DNA of 64,000 nucleotides from Pseudomonas sp. RIT409 (GTDB lineage: Bacteria; Pseudomonadota; Gammaproteobacteria; Pseudomonadales; Pseudomonadaceae): NCBI RefSeq assembly GCF_003052515.2, contig NZ_QARE02000028.1:1-64000 (forward strand). The letters run 5' to 3'. Below the pieces are notes generated by a model. That model was not told where the DNA came from and made no database searches. It saw only the letters and a list, made by a program, of their open reading frames with translations. This document shows positions 1 to 7,788 of the stretch, piece after piece. The position numbers were made by a program, and so were the translations under genes. Position 1 is the first letter of the stretch. Every line of letters starts with the position of its first letter.

Positions 1-127
1 GGTTGAGCGGCCGGGAGCCGCGAGAGCCGCGCGGCCATGGATGGCCGTCCGCGGCGTGCCCACGGAACGGCGCCGGAGGGAAGGAACCCTGACGCAGTCA
101 GGGCCAAACCAGGAGCAAGCGGTTTTC

Positions 128-153
128 CTCCATTTTGCCAAGACAAAATGGAG
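128..153. repeat. Perfect 10-bp hairpin
   Basis: CTCCATTTTG at 128-137 is the exact reverse complement of CAAAATGGAG at 144-153, leaving a 6-base loop. There is no T-tract after either arm, so it is not a textbook terminator. It sits directly before the CGCTCGTAAGGA motif at 155-166, which recurs at 261-272. Confidence 0.7.
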
Positions 154-189
154 TCGCTCGTAAGGAGCGAAACACCAGCTCCCAGCCCC

Positions 190-317
190 CGCGCAAACGG
201 ATCTGCCCCCGATCTCAGCTGCGCTCATCACACCATTGAACGGTCCCGACACAATGGACCCGCTCGTAAGGAATAAAACCCCGCCCACGCGCAAACGGAT
301 CTGCCCCCGATCTCAGC
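190..317 (+). repeat. Two direct copies of a 30-base repeat
   Basis: An identical 30-base segment, starting CGCGCAAACGG and ending CGATCTCAGC, occurs at 190-219 and again at 288-317 (offset 98). Each copy is preceded by a copy of CGCTCGTAAGGA (155-166 and 261-272). The unit therefore looks like a partial tandem duplication of about 100 bases. Origin unknown. Confidence 0.75.
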
Positions 318-695
318 GGCGCCCACGACAGGTTTAAAAAACCGACCCCGACACCGAGCGCTGACCCTTCGCCCAAGATCACCCCACCGCACAGGGTTGG
401 CACCAGAAACAACATCCTGATTTCGGTGACATCTTCATGTCAATTGCCTGTCTGTAGGCCAATCCACCCTTGCACAGCACTTCCCGGTCAGCTAAAAGCT
501 TGTAAAACTTTTGGTGACCTGCGAGTCATTCCGGGCATCTCCACTGTATTGTGCTTGCAAGTATCTGACTGATTACAGCGGTTTCCAGGTCGACAGAGTC
601 CCTGATCGCCGTGTTTTGCAGCTTCAAGCCCCGGATTTTCATGCCCCGCCTCAGCGCGAGGGGCGATGTTCAGCGTTTTTGATTGGGAAGCCAAA

Positions 696-1628
696 ATGAT
701 TGGCATTAAAAGCATAGCGAGTTACGTGCCGACAGCCGGCGTCGACAATTATGCGCAGGGTGCAAAATTCGGTAAGGATGAAGACTTCATCCTCGGCAAG
801 ATCGGTTCCGCTTTTCTACCACGCAAGGAAGACAGTCAAGAGACCTCCGACCTGTGCGTGGAAGCCGCCAACAAACTGTTCGCCAACAACCCCCAGCTTT
901 CCCGCGACGCCATCGACGTGCTGATCGTCGTCACCCAGAACGGCGATGAAGAGGGCCTGCCTCACACCTCCGCGATCGTTCAGCACAAACTGGGCCTGTC
1001 CACCCACGTCGCCACCTTCGACATTTCGCTTGGCTGCTCGGGCTATGTCTATGGCATCTACGCGATCAAAGGCTTCATGGAAGCCACGGGCCTGAAAAAT
1101 GGCCTGCTGATCACAGCGGACCCCTATTCCAAGATCGTCAGCCCAGAAGACCGCAACACCACGATGCTGTTCGGCGATGCCGCTACGGCCACTTGGGTGG
1201 GGGAGGACGCTCATTGGCACTTGGGCAAGGCCAAATTCGGCAGCGACGGCGGGGGAGCAGAGTTCCTCAAGACCATCGACGGCCATTTCTACATGAACGG
1301 TCGCCAGGTGTTCAATTTCGCGTTGGTGAAGGTCCCTGCGCACTTGAACGAACTGCTCGAAGACTCCGGCCTTCAGTCTTCCGACATCGACGCCTTCTGC
1401 ATCCACCAGGGCAGCGCGGCGATCGTTGACGCCGTCGCACGCCGGTTCGAGGAGGGGGCCCAGGCTGACAAGTTCGTCAAGGACATGCTGGAAACCGGCA
1501 ACACGGTCTCGTCCAGCATTCCACTGCTGCTGGAAAAACACATGTTCGACTCGAGCTGGAAGCGCGTGGCTATCAGCGGTTTCGGCGTAGGCTTGTCGTG
1601 GGGTTCGGCGATCCTTTATCGTCCTTGA
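696..1628 (+). CDS. 3-oxoacyl-ACP synthase III-like protein (KAS III / FabH-like)
   Basis: A 310-residue thiolase-fold condensing enzyme. The KAS III triad is visible: Cys114 in SLGCSG, His237 in IHQGS and Asn269 in ETGNT, spaced like FabH. The family condenses an acyl-CoA with malonyl-ACP. Its place beside a Maf-like gene and the flagellins matches the P. syringae glycosylation island, where a KAS III gene follows the flagellin glycosyltransferases and the flagellin sugar carries a 3-hydroxybutanoyl-type amide. I infer that it supplies an acyl group for flagellin glycan rather than membrane lipid. The ATG at 696 follows a weak GGGA; an in-frame ATG at 666 would add ten residues outside the conserved fold. 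A terminator lies just after the stop. Confidence 0.85.
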   Translation: MIGIKSIASYVPTAGVDNYAQGAKFGKDEDFILGKIGSAFLPRKEDSQETSDLCVEAANKLFANNPQLSRDAIDVLIVVTQNGDEEGLPHTSAIVQHKLGLSTHVATFDISLGCSGYVYGIYAIKGFMEATGLKNGLLITADPYSKIVSPEDRNTTMLFGDAATATWVGEDAHWHLGKAKFGSDGGGAEFLKTIDGHFYMNGRQVFNFALVKVPAHLNELLEDSGLQSSDIDAFCIHQGSAAIVDAVARRFEEGAQADKFVKDMLETGNTVSSSIPLLLEKHMFDSSWKRVAISGFGVGLSWGSAILYRP

Positions 1629-1641
1629 CCCTGAGTCATGC

Positions 1642-1680
1642 AAAACGGCGACACTGATTTCAGGTCGCCGTTTTTTTATT
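1642..1680 (+). terminator. Rho-independent terminator after the KAS III-like gene
   Basis: An 11-bp stem, AAAACGGCGAC (1642-1652) with GTCGCCGTTTT (1664-1674), is followed by a run of T. It lies 13 bases after the KAS III stop and before the Maf-like start, so the two genes may be separate transcripts or joined by read-through. Confidence 0.9.
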
Positions 1681-1705
1681 CCTCTCGTTTGAAAAGGACG
1701 GGTTC

Positions 1706-3001
1706 ATGAACGAGATTTTCCAGCGCAACCTCGCCGTCATCGAGCAGCGCTGGCCCCATGTCGCTCAGCGGCTGCACGGCGAAGACGCCTGGGCGGTGCC
1801 GGCCGAGCAAATGGAGGGTCGGGATTGGACGCTGGCGGTGGCAGGGATTCAACTGACCAGTCGCCATGACCGGATCGCCGAGGCACAATTGCAGGCCGCC
1901 AGTTTTCCTGCCCAGTGTGCCGAAGCTCATGTGTATGGGACTGCGTTGGGCGATATGCAGCGCGTCATGTTGAGATTTCCCAGTCTGCAAGCCCTGCATG
2001 TGCATATTCTCAATGGCGCGCTGTTTGCGTTGGTGCTGCAACTGCTCGAACAGGACGACTGGCTGAGCGACCCTCGGGTGGTGCTGGCGTATGCCGACGA
2101 GCGGGACGAAATCCAGCTGCCTTTTTTCGCCTTGCCCGCCGAAATGGTGCTTGCTGACGACGCCAGCGCGCGGATTCGCGATCGGCTGGTCAGCGAAGTG
2201 CATGTCAGTTTCAACAACCGCGAATTTTCCAGCGACAACCCGGAAAACCTGGAGCGTCTGGAACAGGGCAGGGTGCTCCTTGAAGCTGACACCGATGTGG
2301 CAACGCTTTTCGGTACGCACGTGGGGCGCGACGTGTTTGTCATCGCCACCGGCCCCAGCCTGCAGCAGCATTTGCCCCGTTTGTCTAGCGTCTCGCAGAG
2401 CGCTGAACGGCCATTGCTGATCTGCGTGGACACCGCCTACATGCCGCTGCGCAATCAAGGCATCCGGCCAGACATCGTGGTCAGCATCGATCACCGCATC
2501 AGTGCTCGACACTTGCCCGCCGAGGGCTCGGACGGCATTACCCTGGTGTACTTGCCCGGCCAGGATGCGACGATGCTCGAGGCTTGGCGGGGGCCACGTT
2601 GCGTCGGTTATTCGTCCAGCCCGATGTACACGGCCATTCGCGAGCATATTCCCCGAGCCTGCCTTTTCGTCGGCGGCAGCGTCATTCATCCTGCCGTCGA
2701 CCTGGCCGTGCAAATGGGTGCGGCGACTGTCACGCTGTTCGGCGCCGATTTCGCCTTTCCCGGCGGTAGGACGCACACCGGCTGGCAAGACGGCGCACTC
2801 GGTCCTGAACTGAACATCGCCCGGCATTGGGTGCTCGACGGGCGCGGGCAGAAGGTCAAGACGCAACTCAACTTCCGCAGCTACCTGATCGAACTGGAGC
2901 GCTACATCGCCCAGCACCCCGACGTTCGGTTCTTCAACACCAGCCGCGATGGCGCCTTCATCGTGGGCACGCATTTCGACCCGGACTGGACGGCCCCATG
3001 A
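1706..3001 (+). CDS. Motility accessory factor-like protein (DUF115, Maf family)
   Basis: A 431-residue protein of the DUF115/MptE-like family that includes the Maf flagellin glycosyltransferases of Campylobacter, Helicobacter and Aeromonas. The family core is visible: ATGPSL at residues 214-219, followed by VSIDH, GGSV and LFGADFAF motifs. An N-terminal region of about 190 residues precedes it. It is shorter than typical Maf proteins of 600 or more residues. The start at 1706 has AAGGAC upstream. The stop overlaps the next ATG (ATGA), so the two are translationally coupled. Position just before two flagellin genes supports a role in flagellin glycosylation; the donor sugar cannot be told from sequence. 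Confidence 0.8.
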   Translation: MNEIFQRNLAVIEQRWPHVAQRLHGEDAWAVPAEQMEGRDWTLAVAGIQLTSRHDRIAEAQLQAASFPAQCAEAHVYGTALGDMQRVMLRFPSLQALHVHILNGALFALVLQLLEQDDWLSDPRVVLAYADERDEIQLPFFALPAEMVLADDASARIRDRLVSEVHVSFNNREFSSDNPENLERLEQGRVLLEADTDVATLFGTHVGRDVFVIATGPSLQQHLPRLSSVSQSAERPLLICVDTAYMPLRNQGIRPDIVVSIDHRISARHLPAEGSDGITLVYLPGQDATMLEAWRGPRCVGYSSSPMYTAIREHIPRACLFVGGSVIHPAVDLAVQMGAATVTLFGADFAFPGGRTHTGWQDGALGPELNIARHWVLDGRGQKVKTQLNFRSYLIELERYIAQHPDVRFFNTSRDGAFIVGTHFDPDWTAP

Positions 3002-3267
3002 CTCACTTCGAACACGTCATTCTCGATGCCCGTGCGTGCGCCCGCCTGTTTCGCCTGGGGCGCGATATTGAAGGCGCATTGAAAATGGTCGCGTTGATCG
3101 ACGTAGCGCTGCCCCTGTTCTCCTCTCGTTCGGCGCAAGAGCAGGCCCAATGGGCGCAGGTGCTGACCGCGATTCTGCAGTGCCAGGAACGGCAGGACTG
3201 GATCGGATTGGCGGACTGGCTGGAGGGCGAGTTTCTAGCGTTATGTCACGGTGTTAATTCCGGTTGA
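2998..3267 (+). CDS. Hypothetical 89-residue protein coupled to the Maf-like gene
   Basis: Starts at the ATG of an ATGA overlap with the Maf-like stop and ends before a terminator, so it is the last gene of that unit. The protein (MTHFEHVILDARACARLF...) has no signal peptide or membrane segment. It looks all-helical, with two Trp-rich stretches (QAQWAQVL, DWIGLADWLEGE). I recognise no family. Its small acidic helical character and coupling suggest an accessory or chaperone-like partner of the Maf-like protein or of flagellin, but that is inference only. Confidence 0.7.
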   Translation: MTHFEHVILDARACARLFRLGRDIEGALKMVALIDVALPLFSSRSAQEQAQWAQVLTAILQCQERQDWIGLADWLEGEFLALCHGVNSG

Positions 3268-3317
3268 TAACACAATCTGAGAAATTTCCTACTTGTTATT
3301 AAGTAATTTCCGAAAGA

Positions 3318-3341
3318 GCGGCCTTCATTGGCCGTTTTTTT
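3318..3341 (+). terminator. Terminator after the Maf-like unit
   Basis: The short stem CGGCC (3319-3323) with GGCCG (3330-3334) is followed by a run of T. It separates the modification genes from the flagellin promoter about 90 bases downstream. Confidence 0.75.
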
Positions 3342-3434
3342 ATGATTTTTAAAAAGTGATACTTCTTAAGAGGTTGGCGTCGATATCACCCTTCATATGT
3401 CGTGATGGCAAGTGTTTTTGCCATTGAAATCAGT

Positions 3435-3461
3435 TAAAGCCATCAACCCCCTCGTCGATAG
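3435..3461 (+). promoter_or_regulatory. FliA (sigma-28) promoter of the first flagellin gene
   Basis: TAAA at 3435-3438, exactly 15 bases, then GTCGATAG at 3454-3461. This matches the FliA consensus TAAA-N15-GCCGATAA at all but two positions. It lies about 80 bases before the flagellin ATG at 3544. Confidence 0.85.
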
Positions 3462-3543
3462 CGCAACTGTAGGTTTTCTCGGGAGAAATGGACTTCCCCG
3501 CTTTTTGAAAGCCCACCGTTTTTTATCAACGAGGGAACTCAAC

Positions 3544-4548
3544 ATGGCTTTGACCGTTAATACCAACATTGCGTCGTTGTCTGTACAGCGCAATCTGAAC
3601 CGCTCTTCCGACTCGCTCAGCACTGCAATGACCCGTCTATCTTCGGGGTTGCGAATCAACAGCGCTAAAGACGATGCCGCGGGAATGCAAATCGCCAGTC
3701 GATTGACGACGCAGGCTCGCGGTCTGACTGTCGCGTCACGTAATGCAAATGATGCCATTTCTGTCATTCAAACCACGGAAGGCGCATTGTCCCAAACCTT
3801 GAACACGCTTCAGCGAATGCGGGATCTGGCCGTTCAGGCAAAGAATGGAACCAATACAGCCTCTGATCGTGCAGCGTCCAATAAGGAGTTCGAAGAAGCG
3901 TCGCAAGAACTGACTCGATTGAGTCACAGCACCAAGTTCGGGAAAGATTTGAACTTGCTCGATGGCAGCGCAGGCAATCTCACGTTTCATGTGGGCGCCA
4001 ATACCGGTGAGCATGAAGAAATCCAGATCGTGCTGGATCAGGACTATTCGACCAAATCCTTGTTTGCCGCGCCTGCTGATCGTGCTGCAGTCACTGCGGT
4101 CCTCGGATCGGCTGGCACCCCCATGACGATCGGCAACAAGGACATCAAAGCAGGGGACGATTTAACGCCGAAAATTGATGGCACCGGTATCTACGAGGGT
4201 ATTGCGCGACAGGATCCGCTCAAACCTACCCCGGAAGAGCAGGCGTTGGAGGCCGCGGTCGCGAACAAAAATATCGATGAAGCCATCATCCAGATCGATT
4301 TGGCCATCTCCAAGGTGACAGCCAGCATGGCCGAGCTGGGCGCCAAGCAGAACCGCCTGACCACGACGGTAGCCAACATCAACAACATCATTGAAAACGT
4401 CACAGCCTCCCGCGGGCGCGTCGAGGACGTCGATTTCGCTGCCGAAACCGCCGAGCTGACCAAACAACAAACGCTGCAACAGGCCTCGACCGCCATTCTG
4501 GCCCAGGCCAATCAGCTTCCGGCGGCTGTCCTCAAGCTGCTCCAATAA
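3544..4548 (+). CDS. Flagellin (second, longer paralogue upstream of fliC)
   Basis: A 334-residue flagellin with both conserved ends: the N-terminal D0/D1 helices (MALTVNTNIASL, RLSSGLRINSAKDDAAGMQIA) and the C-terminal D1/D0 (LTKQQTLQQAS to LKLLQ). The central domain, about residues 165-245, is unrelated to that of the next gene and is more charged (EEIQIVLDQDYSTKS, GNKDIKAGDDLTPK). The flg22-equivalent segment at residues 30-51 carries Met48 where fliC has Leu. The gene has its own FliA promoter. Codon use is less biased than in fliC, which suggests lower expression or a different history. It should form filament together with FliC or under particular conditions. The start is fixed by similarity to FliC and by GAGGG upstream. 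Confidence 0.93.
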   Translation: MALTVNTNIASLSVQRNLNRSSDSLSTAMTRLSSGLRINSAKDDAAGMQIASRLTTQARGLTVASRNANDAISVIQTTEGALSQTLNTLQRMRDLAVQAKNGTNTASDRAASNKEFEEASQELTRLSHSTKFGKDLNLLDGSAGNLTFHVGANTGEHEEIQIVLDQDYSTKSLFAAPADRAAVTAVLGSAGTPMTIGNKDIKAGDDLTPKIDGTGIYEGIARQDPLKPTPEEQALEAAVANKNIDEAIIQIDLAISKVTASMAELGAKQNRLTTTVANINNIIENVTASRGRVEDVDFAAETAELTKQQTLQQASTAILAQANQLPAAVLKLLQ

Positions 4549-4576
4549 CGCCAAGGCGTTTATAAACAGTGCTTTA

Positions 4577-4604
4577 CCCGGGTGCGTCGCACGGCGCATC
4601 CGGG
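4577..4604. repeat. Inverted repeat between the two flagellin genes
   Basis: CCCGGGTGCG (4577-4586) pairs with CGCATCCGGG (4595-4604) with one G-U pair. No T-tract follows, so termination after the first flagellin may be only partial. Confidence 0.6.
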
Positions 4605-4733
4605 CGCTTGCGCGTGGGGTAATGAAGGGGTTGACGAGAGGATTAAAGCTTGGGCACGGCGCGCCGAAACGCTGGGTAACCCCCGTCACAAGCAGGGGTG
4701 GCGCTCTGGTGGCAAAAAATTTTGAAAAAGCCC

Positions 4734-4760
4734 TCAAGCTCCTTGCAGATACGACGATAA
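4734..4760 (+). promoter_or_regulatory. FliA (sigma-28) promoter of fliC
   Basis: TCAA at 4734-4737, 15 bases, then GACGATAA at 4753-4760. The -35 TCAAG form is usual for Pseudomonas FliA promoters. It is 81 bases before the fliC ATG, giving an untranslated leader of about 75 bases. Confidence 0.88.
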
Positions 4761-4841
4761 ACATTACGAAGGTTCTCTAGGCCACACCCGGCGCTTGCCA
4801 GGGCCGGATAGCCGCAGTACCCAACCCACGAGGAATTCATC

Positions 4842-5693
4842 ATGGCTTTAACCGTCAATACCAACGTAGCTTCCTTGGCTGTACAGAAGAACCTGGGCAA
4901 GGCTTCCGACGCTCTGTCGACTTCGATGACCCGTCTGTCTTCCGGTCTGAAAATCAACAGCGCTAAAGACGACGCAGCCGGTCTGCAGATCGCCACTCGC
5001 GAAACCTCGCAAATCCGCGGTCAAACTGTTGCCATCAAGAACGCCAACGACGGTATTTCGATCGCTCAGACCGCTGAAGGCGCTCTGCAAGAATCGACCA
5101 ACATCCTGCAGCGTATGCGTGAACTGGCCGTTCAAGCACGAAACGACACCAACGGTACTGCTGACCGTACCGCTCTGAACGCTGAATACGCTCAGATGTC
5201 GGACGAACTGACTCGTATCGCCAACTCCACCAACCTGAACGGCAAGAACCTGCTGGACGGTACTGCGAGCACCGTGACCCTGCAAGTGGGCTCGAACACT
5301 GGTACTTCCAACCAGATCGACCTGGTTCTGACCGGTACTTTCACTGCTTCGGCACTGGGCGTAGCCAGCGGCACCACTTCGATCAGCGGCACCAGCAACG
5401 CCACTGCGCACACCAACGTCGACGCTGCCATCTCGGCAATCGACACCGCTCTGGCCACGATCAACAGCACCCGTGCCAGCCTGGGTGCTTCGCAAAACCG
5501 TCTGACCAGCACCATCTCCAACCTGCAGAACGTCAACGAAAACGCCACCGCTGCACTGGGCCGTATCCAAGACACCGACTTCGCAGCCGAGACCGCTAAC
5601 CTGACCAAGCAACAGACTCTGCAACAAGCTTCCACCTCTGTTCTGGCCCAGGCTAACCAACTGCCATCCGCTGTTCTGAAACTGCTTCAGTAA
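4842..5693 (+). CDS. fliC: Flagellin FliC (major filament protein)
   Basis: A 283-residue flagellin, close to the roughly 282 residues of P. syringae and P. fluorescens FliC. It has conserved D0/D1 ends and a short Ser/Thr-rich centre (about residues 140-205), the region that carries O-linked glycans in related species. The flg22 segment is Thr30-Ala51, containing INSAKDDAAGLQIA, the form recognised by plant FLS2. Codon use is strongly optimised, as expected for a very highly expressed gene. GAGGAA precedes the ATG. A FliA promoter lies upstream and a terminator downstream. Confidence 0.97.
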   Translation: MALTVNTNVASLAVQKNLGKASDALSTSMTRLSSGLKINSAKDDAAGLQIATRETSQIRGQTVAIKNANDGISIAQTAEGALQESTNILQRMRELAVQARNDTNGTADRTALNAEYAQMSDELTRIANSTNLNGKNLLDGTASTVTLQVGSNTGTSNQIDLVLTGTFTASALGVASGTTSISGTSNATAHTNVDAAISAIDTALATINSTRASLGASQNRLTSTISNLQNVNENATAALGRIQDTDFAAETANLTKQQTLQQASTSVLAQANQLPSAVLKLLQ

Positions 5694-5710
5694 TATCGGG
5701 TCGAGTTTTG

Positions 5711-5745
5711 GCGGGGGAGTGTGCTTGCGTGCTCTCCCGCTTTTT
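5711..5745 (+). terminator. Terminator after fliC
   Basis: GCGGGGGAG (5711-5719) pairs imperfectly with CTCTCCCGC (5732-5740), followed by TTTTT. It lies between fliC and flaG and would favour fliC mRNA over read-through into flaG. Confidence 0.85.
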
Positions 5746-5764
5746 ACTTTGAGAGGTTGAAGAC

Positions 5765-6157
5765 ATGGACATAAGCACCCGATTGAACATGGCTTACCCC
5801 ACGGTGCAGTCGCTGCCCCCTGTGTCTGCTCCTGTCCCGGACAGGCAAGCGGTGAAGCCTCAAGTCGTCAACGAAGCGACTGCCTCGGCAGATGCGGACA
5901 CGGCGAAGAGTAAAAACTCTGACGAAGACAAGAACTCGAAACAGTTGCAAGCTGCCGTCAAGGAAATGGAAAAGTTTTTTCAGTCGGTCCGCCGCAACCT
6001 GGAATTCTCGATCGACGAGGGCTCCGGCCAAGTGGTCGTAAAAGTGATTGCCACTGAAACGGGCGAGGTCGTGCGGCAGTTGCCGTCCGCCGAAGCGCTG
6101 AAGATCGCCGACAGTCTGAAAAATGCAAACAGCCTGTTGTTCGATGCAAAAGTTTAA
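5765..6157 (+). CDS. flaG: FlaG family protein
   Basis: A 130-residue protein. The C-terminal FlaG domain is at about residues 55-128 (NLEFSIDEGSGQVVVKVIATETGEVVRQLP), after a disordered N-terminal half. FlaG affects filament length in Pseudomonas and other genera. GAGGTTGAAGAC precedes the ATG. It sits in the usual place between fliC and fliD. Confidence 0.92.
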   Translation: MDISTRLNMAYPTVQSLPPVSAPVPDRQAVKPQVVNEATASADADTAKSKNSDEDKNSKQLQAAVKEMEKFFQSVRRNLEFSIDEGSGQVVVKVIATETGEVVRQLPSAEALKIADSLKNANSLLFDAKV

Positions 6158-6234
6158 CTGGCATGAAACGTGAACGCGGTTCTCTGAACTGTCGTTGAGT
6201 CAAAAGACCGGCTTAAAACCGAAAGGAGAAGTAG

Positions 6235-7668
6235 ATGGCTAGCCCAATTACCCCATCAACCGGCCTCGGATCGGGCCTTGCGATCGGTGACATCGTCACG
6301 GCGCTGGTCAACTCTGACAAGCTGGCCAAACAGACGCAAATCACGACCCAGACCAAGCTGGTGACCACCAAGCTGTCCGGAATTGGTACGTTGAAGAGCG
6401 CGATGTCTGCGTTCCAGACTGCGCTGACCAATCTGGGCAAGAAGGATGCACCGTCTTTTTCCGGCTATGCCGCCAAGTCTTCGGATGCCACCAAGCTGAC
6501 CGTAACGTCGGATAACTCCGCCGTGCCCGGTACTTACGCCATCCACGTCAGCAAGCTGGCTACCAGTTCCAGCGTTGCCAGTGGCGCCTTTACCGATGGG
6601 CCCACCAGTGCCATTCCGAGTGGGAACCTGACCCTCACTCAAAATGGCATTAACACCAGCATCACCATTCCGGATGGAGCCACCTTGGCGTCCGTCGCCA
6701 AGCAGGTCAACGCCACGACCCAGGATTCAGGGCTTAGCGCCAGCATCATCACCGACGACAAGGGCTCGCGGCTGGTGTTCAACTCCACCAAAACCGGCGC
6801 GGGTTCGGACATCACCGCCACCAGTGACGTGGCGCAGTTCAACATCGCTGCCGATGCCAAGCTCGACCCCAACGACGTGAACAGCGCCGGCTACGTCAGT
6901 GCCAAGGCAGACAGTGCCTCCCTCACCATCAATGGGCTGACGGTCACCAGTGCCAGCAACACCATCGACAAGAGCCTGGGCGGCGTGTCCATGACGTTGC
7001 TGGCCGCAGATGCTTCGACCACGGTCACCGTCTCGACGAACAACGATGGTTTGAAAGCTTCGCTGCAGACCTTCATCGACGCCTACAACAACGTCGTCAA
7101 GGCCGTGACGTCGGTGACAAAGGCCACCATCAGTGACACGCCCGATGCCACCACCGGCGCCACCGTGACGCCCGCCGCCCTGACAGGCGACGCATTGCCG
7201 CGTTCGATCCTCTCGGGCCTGCGTAACGAGCTGGTCACCACCGGCGCGGACGGTAACGTATCGGTACTGTCTCAGTTGGGCATCACCACCTCGCAGACTG
7301 ACGGTACGCTGTCGCTGGACAGCACCAAGTTCGACAAGGCCATCAACACCCAAGGCCTGGCGGGTGACGTGCAGCAGTTGTTCACTGGCACCGGTGACGG
7401 CAAGAACGGCTTGCTGGCTCGGATGACAGCGGCGATCACGCCCTACACCCAGACCGGTGGGATCTTCGATACCCGGACTGCGAGCCTGAACAAGCAGCAG
7501 ACCAACCTGACCAATGAACAGACGGCGCTGGACTTGCGGGTCACCAACCTGACCGCAACGCTGACCGCCAAATACAACGCAATGGACCTGATTGTCGGGC
7601 AACTGAAGGCCTCGGCCACCAGTATCACCTCGTTCTTCGAATCGTTGAACGCCCAGCAAAGCGGTTGA
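6235..7668 (+). CDS. fliD: Flagellar filament cap protein FliD (HAP2)
   Basis: A 477-residue cap protein. Both FliD domains are present: FliD_N at about residues 10-110 (GSGLAIGDIVTALV) and FliD_C at about 220-460. The C-terminal coiled-coil ends in the typical LDLRVTNLTATLTAKYNAMD. It forms the pentameric or hexameric cap under which flagellin folds; in P. aeruginosa FliD is also a mucin adhesin. AAAGGAG precedes the ATG. No sigma-54 or FliA site was found directly upstream, so transcription may come from flaG or a weaker promoter. Confidence 0.97.
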   Translation: MASPITPSTGLGSGLAIGDIVTALVNSDKLAKQTQITTQTKLVTTKLSGIGTLKSAMSAFQTALTNLGKKDAPSFSGYAAKSSDATKLTVTSDNSAVPGTYAIHVSKLATSSSVASGAFTDGPTSAIPSGNLTLTQNGINTSITIPDGATLASVAKQVNATTQDSGLSASIITDDKGSRLVFNSTKTGAGSDITATSDVAQFNIAADAKLDPNDVNSAGYVSAKADSASLTINGLTVTSASNTIDKSLGGVSMTLLAADASTTVTVSTNNDGLKASLQTFIDAYNNVVKAVTSVTKATISDTPDATTGATVTPAALTGDALPRSILSGLRNELVTTGADGNVSVLSQLGITTSQTDGTLSLDSTKFDKAINTQGLAGDVQQLFTGTGDGKNGLLARMTAAITPYTQTGGIFDTRTASLNKQQTNLTNEQTALDLRVTNLTATLTAKYNAMDLIVGQLKASATSITSFFESLNAQQSG

Positions 7669-7687
7669 TGAATCATCGATTACCAGG

Positions 7688-7711
7688 ACCCGGCCAGAGT
7701 GCCGGGTTTTT
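7688..7711 (+). terminator. Terminator after fliD
   Basis: ACCCGGC (7688-7694) pairs with GCCGGGT (7701-7707), followed by TTTT. It separates fliD from the FliA promoter of fliS. Confidence 0.85.
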
Positions 7712-7723
7712 GGCATCTGGACT

Positions 7724-7750
7724 TAAAGTTCCCAATTCCGGTGCCGATAG
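7724..7750 (+). promoter_or_regulatory. FliA (sigma-28) promoter of fliS-fliT
   Basis: TAAA at 7724-7727, exactly 15 bases, then GCCGATAG at 7743-7750; only the last base differs from consensus. The start codon of fliS is 39 bases downstream. It makes the chaperone pair an independent FliA-driven unit. Confidence 0.88.
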
Positions 7751-7788
7751 CCTGAACATAGACACTTCAAGATGTGTGAGGTAATGAA

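Larger units (their letters stand above)
1..695. other. Gene-free region with direct repeats and hairpin
   Basis: No convincing coding region is seen in about 700 bases. The first 330 bases are GC-rich and contain a perfect hairpin and two copies of a 30-base direct repeat, listed separately. From memory, similar tracts (GC-rich segment, stem-loop, then CGCTCGTAAGGA-like sequence) recur in intergenic DNA of many Pseudomonas genomes and are often mis-annotated as small proteins. Bases 420-695 are more AT-rich and probably hold the promoter of the KAS III-like gene, but no promoter motif could be assigned with confidence. Confidence 0.5.

Noticed and set aside
37..276. Open frame of 79 codons in the left-end repeat region
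   Set aside because: It runs through the hairpin and the direct repeats, has low-complexity composition and no ribosome site; a chance frame in GC-rich DNA.
6158..6234. TGGCAT before fliD as a sigma-54 promoter
   Set aside because: The GC expected 10 bases after GG is absent.
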